From Paractinoplanes lichenicola (lineage in GTDB: Bacteria > Actinomycetota > Actinomycetes > Mycobacteriales > Micromonosporaceae), in the NCBI RefSeq assembly GCF_016785085.1, contig NZ_JAENHO010000005.1, positions 558,001 to 622,000 of the forward strand: 64,000 nucleotides of DNA, given 5' to 3'. Below, piece by piece: positions 58,748-64,000 of the stretch. Position 1 is the first letter of the stretch. Each line of letters opens with the position of its first letter. Both the position numbers and the translations under genes were made by a program. Under the pieces are notes generated by a model, which did no database searches, had not been told where the DNA came from, and saw only the letters and a program-made list of their open reading frames with translations.

Positions 58748-58833
58748 TGGTGCCGGGGACGGGAGTCGAACCCGCATGCCCTTTCGAGCAAATCATTTTG
58801 AGTGACCCGTGTATGCCATTCCACCACCCCGGC
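58748..58833 (-). tRNA. tRNA-Leu (anticodon CAA)
   Basis: An 86-base class II tRNA with the CCA end encoded. The acceptor strands GCCGGGG and CCCCGGC pair perfectly. The anticodon loop CUCAAAA between GGUCA and UGAUU gives CAA, the variable arm is UGCUC-GAAA-GGGCA, and the T-loop is UUCGACU. The 257 bases on its 3' side (58491-58747) are AT-richer than the surroundings and hold no gene that I can support. Confidence 0.95.
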
Positions 58834-58904
58834 GGGCCGGACCGTCGCGAGACAAGGTCACGCTGATCCAAGCAGGGGACAGCGTACCCACTAGGCTTAG
58901 GGGG

Positions 58905-58930
58905 GCGACACCCGCATACCGGGGTGTCGC
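58905..58930 (+). promoter_or_regulatory. 9-bp hairpin in the pdtaR leader
   Basis: GCGACACCC (58905-58913) and GGGTGTCGC (58922-58930) form a perfect stem with an eight-base loop, 30 bases before the pdtaR GTG. ANTAR proteins bind paired hairpins with hexanucleotide loops; this single eight-base loop does not fit that pattern exactly, so an autoregulatory role is speculative. Confidence 0.4.
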
Positions 58931-58960
58931 GACATCGGGAACGTTGGGGGTAGGAGTTCC

Positions 58961-59584
58961 GTGGCCGACTCGCAGGCTGGTGCCGAGCGCAAGCGGGTGT
59001 TGATCGCCGAGGACGAGGCGCTCATCCGACTCGACCTGGCCGAGATGCTCGTCGAGGAGGGCTACGACGTCGTCGGTGAGGCCGGCGACGGCGAGACCGC
59101 CGTCCGCCTGGCCGAGGAGTTGCGCCCTGACCTGGTCATCCTCGACATCAAGATGCCGATCATGGACGGGCTGGCGGCCGCCGAGCGGATCGCCGGGGGC
59201 CGGATCGCTCCTGTCGTCATTCTGACTGCCTTCAGCCAGCGCGACCTCGTCGAGCGGGCCCGCGCGGCCGGCGCGATGGCCTATCTGGTCAAGCCGTTCC
59301 AGAAGTCGGACCTCGTGCCCGCGATCGAGATCGCCCTCTCGCGGTACTCCGAGATCGCCGTTCTCGAGTCCGAGGTGGCCGGCCTGACCGACCGGCTCGA
59401 GACCCGCAAGTCGGTCGAGCGGGCCAAGGGCGAGTTGATGACCAAGTATCAGATGACCGAACCGCAGGCGTTCAAGTGGATTCAGCGCACAGCGATGGAC
59501 CACCGCATGACTATGCGTGAAGTCGCCGATCGGATCCTGGCCGAGGGTCAGGAAGCCGGCGGCACGCAACCGGCCAATAGTTGA
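58961..59584 (+). CDS. pdtaR: ANTAR response regulator, PdtaR-like
   Basis: A 207-residue two-domain regulator. The receiver has the acidic pair E17/D18, phospho-acceptor D62 (VILDIKMP) and K111 (LVKPF). The C-terminal ANTAR domain (about 140-200: DRLETRKSVERAKGELMTKYQMTEPQAFKWIQRTAMDHRMTMREVADRIL) binds RNA and acts as an antiterminator in this family. The partner kinase (PdtaS) is not in the window. The GTG start has TAGGAG upstream. It lies just before the liv operon. Confidence 0.93.
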   Translation: MADSQAGAERKRVLIAEDEALIRLDLAEMLVEEGYDVVGEAGDGETAVRLAEELRPDLVILDIKMPIMDGLAAAERIAGGRIAPVVILTAFSQRDLVERARAAGAMAYLVKPFQKSDLVPAIEIALSRYSEIAVLESEVAGLTDRLETRKSVERAKGELMTKYQMTEPQAFKWIQRTAMDHRMTMREVADRILAEGQEAGGTQPANS

Positions 59585-59793
59585 TCAAGTTTCGCGCTTG
59601 GTTGTAACACCTCCTCATGCCTGCGGGTCAACGGACGTAACGGTTCGGTGAAAGCCCGAGTGAACTCTTTCAGCAGGCCATGAACCTGGGATAACGTCCC
59701 GCCCCATAACGGGGCACGGAAGGTCTCTGGCGCGCGCAAGTGCCAATCGGCCGGCAGTGGCTCGGTGGGTTCGTATGGAGGAGGGTTCCAACC

Positions 59794-60960
59794 TTGAGGC
59801 AGGTTCTCGCACGAGCCATCGGCGGGGTGGCCATCATCGGGCTCATCGCCGGTGCTGCTGCTTGCAATAGCGGATCGAGCAGCGACGACACCGCGAGCGA
59901 GGGGAACTGCGGCTACAAGCTCGCGTTCTTCGGCGCTCTGACCGGCTCGGCCGCCAACCTCGGTGTGAACATCGAGCAGGGCTTCGAGCTGGCTATCGAC
60001 CAGTACAACAAGGCCAAGGGTTCGACGTGCATCGAGGTCGCGAAGTTCGACTCCCAGGGTGAGGCTTCGGTCGCCCCCGGTGTCGCTCGCAGCCTGGTGG
60101 CGGACAAGAAGATCCTCGGCATCGTCGGCCCGCCCTTCTCGGGCGAGTCCGAGGCCGCCGACCCGATCTTCGAGTCGGCCGGCATCCCCACGATCACGCC
60201 GTCCGCGACGCGCGTCTCGCTGGCGTCGAAGGGCTGGAAGGTGTTCCACCGCGCCGTCGCCAACGACGACGCGCAGGGCCCGGCCGCCGCGGCGTACATC
60301 AAGGACAACCTGAAGGCGCAGAAGGTCTTCGTGGCGGACGACCAGTCGGCGTACGGCGCCGGCCTGGCCGACGTCGTGAAGTCGACGCTCGGCTCGCTGG
60401 TCGTCCAGTCGGACAAGACCGAGGGTGACGGCAAGCAGGCCGACTTCTCGGCGCTGGTGCAGAAGGTCTCCTCGAGCGGCGCCACGGCGCTGTTCTACGG
60501 CGGCTACTACACCAACGCGGGCATCATCCGGAAGCAGCTCACTGCGGCCGGCTGGAAGGGCACGCTCGTCGGCGGCGACGGCATGAAGGACCCGGGCCTG
60601 TCCAAGGCGTCGGGCGTCGCGGCCGCGGTCGGCACCATCGTGACCTGCCCCTGCTCCCCGCCGGAGGCGGCGGGCGGCACCTTCGTCAACGACTACAAGG
60701 CGAAGTGGAACCAGGACGCGGGCACGTACTCCGACGTCGCGTTCGACGCCGCGAACATCTTCCTTCAGGGCATCGACGCGGGTAACAACACCCCGCAGAA
60801 GCTCAACGACTACCTGAAGACCGTGAACTACAAGGGCATCGCCAACACCTACAAGTTCACCGAGACCGGTGAGCTCGACCCCAGCTTGATCAAGGTGTGG
60901 GCGTTCAAGTTCGACAACTCCGGCGACTCCAAGGCCGACGTGGAGATCAAGACCTCCTGA
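59794..60960 (+). CDS. livK: branched-chain amino-acid ABC transporter, substrate-binding lipoprotein
   Basis: The TTG at 59794, eight bases after GGAGGAGGG, gives 388 residues with a lipoprotein signal (residues 1-23) and lipid-attachment cysteine C24 (GLIAGAAAC). The mature protein has the Leu/Ile/Val-binding fold: YKLAFFGALTGSAANLGVNIEQGFELAIDQYN, IVGPPFSGESEAADPIFESAGIPTITPSAT and TYSDVAFDAANIFLQGID. It captures the substrate outside the membrane for LivHM. A strong hairpin separates it from livH. Confidence 0.93.
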   Translation: MRQVLARAIGGVAIIGLIAGAAACNSGSSSDDTASEGNCGYKLAFFGALTGSAANLGVNIEQGFELAIDQYNKAKGSTCIEVAKFDSQGEASVAPGVARSLVADKKILGIVGPPFSGESEAADPIFESAGIPTITPSATRVSLASKGWKVFHRAVANDDAQGPAAAAYIKDNLKAQKVFVADDQSAYGAGLADVVKSTLGSLVVQSDKTEGDGKQADFSALVQKVSSSGATALFYGGYYTNAGIIRKQLTAAGWKGTLVGGDGMKDPGLSKASGVAAAVGTIVTCPCSPPEAAGGTFVNDYKAKWNQDAGTYSDVAFDAANIFLQGIDAGNNTPQKLNDYLKTVNYKGIANTYKFTETGELDPSLIKVWAFKFDNSGDSKADVEIKTS

Positions 60961-60987
60961 TCGGTCAGCACTAACTCTCTGTAGGGC

Positions 60988-61018
60988 CGGTGTGGCCGGA
61001 TGATCTCCGGCCACACCG
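60988..61018 (+). terminator. intercistronic hairpin between livK and livH
   Basis: CGGTGTGGCCGG (60988-60999) and CCGGCCACACCG (61007-61018) form a perfect 12-base stem with a seven-base loop, 27 bases after livK and 24 before livH. Without a T-tract it probably causes partial termination or protects the livK message, giving more binding protein than membrane parts. Confidence 0.75.
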
Positions 61019-61042
61019 ACCTCGTCGTTTTGGAGCCCCTCT

Positions 61043-61993
61043 GTGGATTTTTCCGGTCTGATTGATAATTTCGGGCCGCTCACCGTGACGGGTCTGGCCC
61101 AGGGCGCGATCATCGCGTTGTTCGCCCTGGGCTACACGCTGGTCTACGGTGTTCTGCGGCTCATCAACTTCGCCCACTCCGAGGTCTTCCTCATGGGCAC
61201 CTACGCGTGCCTGATCGTGTGGGGTTTCTTCGGCCTCGACCAGAACTCGGCGGCCCCCTCCGTCGGCGGCATGCTGCTCTACCTGGTGATCGGCCTGGTC
61301 GTGGCGATCATCGCGTCGGGTGTGACCGCCCTCGCCGTCGAGGTGGTGGCCTACCGGCCGCTGCGCCGGCGTAACGCGCCGCCGCTCGCCTTCCTGATCA
61401 CCGCGATCGGCGCGTCGCTGTTCATCTCCGAGCTGACCGGTGTGCTCACCCATCGCAACCAGCGGGGTGTCCCGCCGATCATCCAGGCGAAGCCGCTCTT
61501 CACGATCGGCGACACGACGGTAACGAACCTGCAGCTCCTCATCATCGTGCTGGCGCTGGTGATGATGTTCGTGCTGGATCGTTTCATCAACGGCTCGCGC
61601 CTGGGCCGGGGCATCCGCGCGGTGTCGCAGAACCCGGACAGCGCGGCGCTGATGGGTGTCAACAAGTCCCGGGTGATCGCGCTCGTCTTCCTGCTGGGCG
61701 GCCTGATGGCGGGCATCGCGGCGGTGATGTACGACCTCAAGATCGGCGTGACGCGGTACGACGCGGGCTTCCTGCTCGGCATCGACGCGTTCGCGGCGGC
61801 GGTGCTGGGCGGCATCGGCAACCTGCGGGGCGCACTGCTCGGCGGCCTGCTGCTCGGCGTTCTGCAGAACTACGCGGCGGGTCTGTTCGGTTCGCAGTGG
61901 CTGCACGCGGCGTCGTTCGTGCTGCTCGTGGTCATCCTGCTGTTCCGCCCGACGGGCCTGCTGGGTGAATCGCTGGGAAGGGCTCGAGCATGA
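61043..61993 (+). CDS. livH: branched-chain amino-acid ABC transporter permease LivH
   Basis: A 316-residue permease with about eight hydrophobic segments. Family features: GLAQGAIIALFALGYTLVYGVLRLINFAHSEVFLMGTY at the N-terminus and GRGIRAVSQNPDSAALMGVNKSRVIALVFLLGG, the EAA-like cytoplasmic loop that contacts the ATPase. It starts at a GTG and overlaps livM by four bases. Confidence 0.95.
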   Translation: MDFSGLIDNFGPLTVTGLAQGAIIALFALGYTLVYGVLRLINFAHSEVFLMGTYACLIVWGFFGLDQNSAAPSVGGMLLYLVIGLVVAIIASGVTALAVEVVAYRPLRRRNAPPLAFLITAIGASLFISELTGVLTHRNQRGVPPIIQAKPLFTIGDTTVTNLQLLIIVLALVMMFVLDRFINGSRLGRGIRAVSQNPDSAALMGVNKSRVIALVFLLGGLMAGIAAVMYDLKIGVTRYDAGFLLGIDAFAAAVLGGIGNLRGALLGGLLLGVLQNYAAGLFGSQWLHAASFVLLVVILLFRPTGLLGESLGRARA

Positions 61994-63092
61994 GCGAGAA
62001 GGCGTCTTTCCGCAGCAACGGCGGAGTCCGGGGCTGGTACGGCCGGCAGCCCGCCTGGGTGCAATGGATCGTCATCGCGATCGCCCTGGTGCTGGCGTTC
62101 CTGCTGCCGTACGCGGGTGACATCCCGCTGATCGGCCCGCAGATCGTCACCGAGGGCATCGACTGGCCGAGCGCCCTGTTCAACATGTCCTACTACGTGC
62201 TGCTGGCACTGGGCCTGAACGTCGTGGTCGGCTACGCGGGTCTGCTCGACCTGGGCTATGTCGGCTTCTTCGCGGTCGGCGCGTACGGCACGGCCCTGCT
62301 GACCTCCCCCGACTCGGTCCTCTACGCCGACACGGGCTGGAAGTGGCTGATGGCGGTGCCGGTGGCGCTGGCGCTGACCATGGTGGCCGGCCTCATCCTG
62401 GGCTGGCCGACGCTGCGCCTGCGAGGCGACTATCTGGCCATCGTGACGCTGGGCTTCGCCGAGATCATCCGGATCTTCGCGACGAGCACGACGACGCTGC
62501 GCGGCGATCGTGGTTTCGCGAGCATCCCGCACCCGCCGGGCACCTGGAACGGGGAACCGATCTTCGGCGTGACCGACGCGGTGCCGTACTTCTGGCTCGG
62601 CCTGGTGGTCATCATCCTGGTCATCCTGGGTGTGCGGAACCTCGACCGGAGCCGGGTCGGCCGTTCGTGGCTGGCCATCCGCGAGGACGAGGAAGCCGCC
62701 GAGATCATGGGCGTGCGCACGATCAAGTACAAGCTGTGGGCGTTCGCGATCGGCGCGTTCATCGGTGGCCTGGGCGGCGTGCTGTTCGCCGGTGAGCAGG
62801 GCTTCATCAACTCGCAGACGTTCGTGCTGCAGTTCTCGATCCTGGTGCTGGCCGGCGTCGTCATGGGTGGCTCCGGCAACATGGCCGGTGCGATCCTGGG
62901 TGGTGCGCTGATCTCGTACATCCCGGACCGGCTGCGGGGCATCTCGCTCGGCGACACCGACCTCTACGAATACCGGTTCGCGCTGTTCGGTCTCGTGATC
63001 ATCATCATCATGGTGCTGCGGCCGCAGGGTCTGATCCCCAGCCGCCGCCGCGCGATGGAGCTCAAGGACCGGGAGAAGGAGGTGGCTCCCCA

Positions 63093-63096
<4 letters not shown>
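61990..63096 (+). CDS. livM: branched-chain amino-acid ABC transporter permease LivM
   Basis: A 368-residue permease. After a 20-residue hydrophilic start it has LGLNVVVGYAGLLDLGYVGFFAVGAYGTALL and the coupling loop RSWLAIREDEEAAEIMGVRTIKYKLWAFAIGAFIGGLGGVLFAG, both diagnostic for LivM. It forms the channel with LivH. Coupled to livH and livG by ATGA overlaps. Confidence 0.95.
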
Positions 63097-63975
<879 letters not shown>

Positions 63976-63986
<11 letters not shown>

Positions 63987-64000
63987 GATCGACAACGTGA
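63976..64000 (+). CDS. livF: start of livF (partial, cut by window edge)
   Basis: An ATG inside the end of livG opens a frame reading MLLEIDNV, the usual beginning of LivF ATPases. Operon order supports the second ATPase of the transporter here. Only eight codons are visible. Confidence 0.7.

Noticed and set aside
58491..58833. Prophage or genomic-island attachment at tRNA-Leu
   Set aside because: The flank is AT-richer, but no integrase and no duplicated tRNA 3' end were found in the window.

Overview
The window is very GC-rich. It uses many GTG and TTG starts, start-stop overlaps of the ATGA, GTGA and TGATG type, and a gene content typical of a filamentous actinomycete. The his cluster with a HisA-type isomerase and no trpF, hisI next to trpE, the TIGR02234 membrane protein, an ANTAR response regulator of the PdtaR type beside a liv operon, and a DUF2567 protein after dnaE all point to Micromonosporaceae (Actinoplanes or a close relative). 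This is inferred from gene content and style only. The window is mostly core chromosome; I see no transposase, integrase, prophage or CRISPR array.

Layout. 1-3662: dnaE. 3718-5391: a DUF2567 membrane protein and a Lon-N-type protein. 5532-12926: histidine biosynthesis (hisD, hisC, hisB, a 48-residue membrane protein, hisH, a 106-residue membrane protein, priA), then a divergent LysR/EamA pair, then hisF. 12936-14323: a MerR-type operator, an orphan small ORF, an internally deleted MerR gene and an APH-type kinase. 14727-20698: acyl-CoA ligase, SigJ-like ECF sigma factor, FMN-split-barrel protein, YczR-like MocR regulator with YczE, and a small unknown protein. 20699-21704: a 1-kb gene-free block holding a large inverted duplication with DnaA-box-like sites, a G-rich array and six 32-bp tandem units. 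21705-27550: MFS exporter, secreted subtilase, second MocR regulator, APC permease and a TIGR03085 protein. 27661-32627: a heterodimeric ABC exporter, rpsD, and an iron-box-controlled DUF2470 protein. 32742-34818: an ABC-2 exporter operon with its TetR regulator and a 40-bp operator. 34911-37541: a very repetitive Pro/Gly-rich protein. 38024-44322: hisI, trpE, TIGR02234 protein, a small antisense-strand gene, trpC, trpB, trpA. 44342-57067: lgt, FAD monooxygenase, GNAT, gltB, gltD, pyk, tesB, HdeD-like protein. 57182-64000: ECF sigma factor with a membrane partner, tRNA-Leu(CAA), pdtaR, and the livKHMGF branched-chain amino-acid transporter, cut at the right edge in livF.

How the parts fit. 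Three amino-acid pathways (His, Trp, Glu/nitrogen assimilation) lie close together. PriA is expected to serve both the His and Trp pathways, because none of the genes in the window is trpF. Several local regulators have probable DNA targets visible beside them: LysR, MerR, two MocR proteins, TetR and an iron (DtxR/IdeR/DmdR-class) box. The least explained DNA is the 20.7-21.7 kb block and the TTATCCACA sites scattered through four positions in non-coding DNA.
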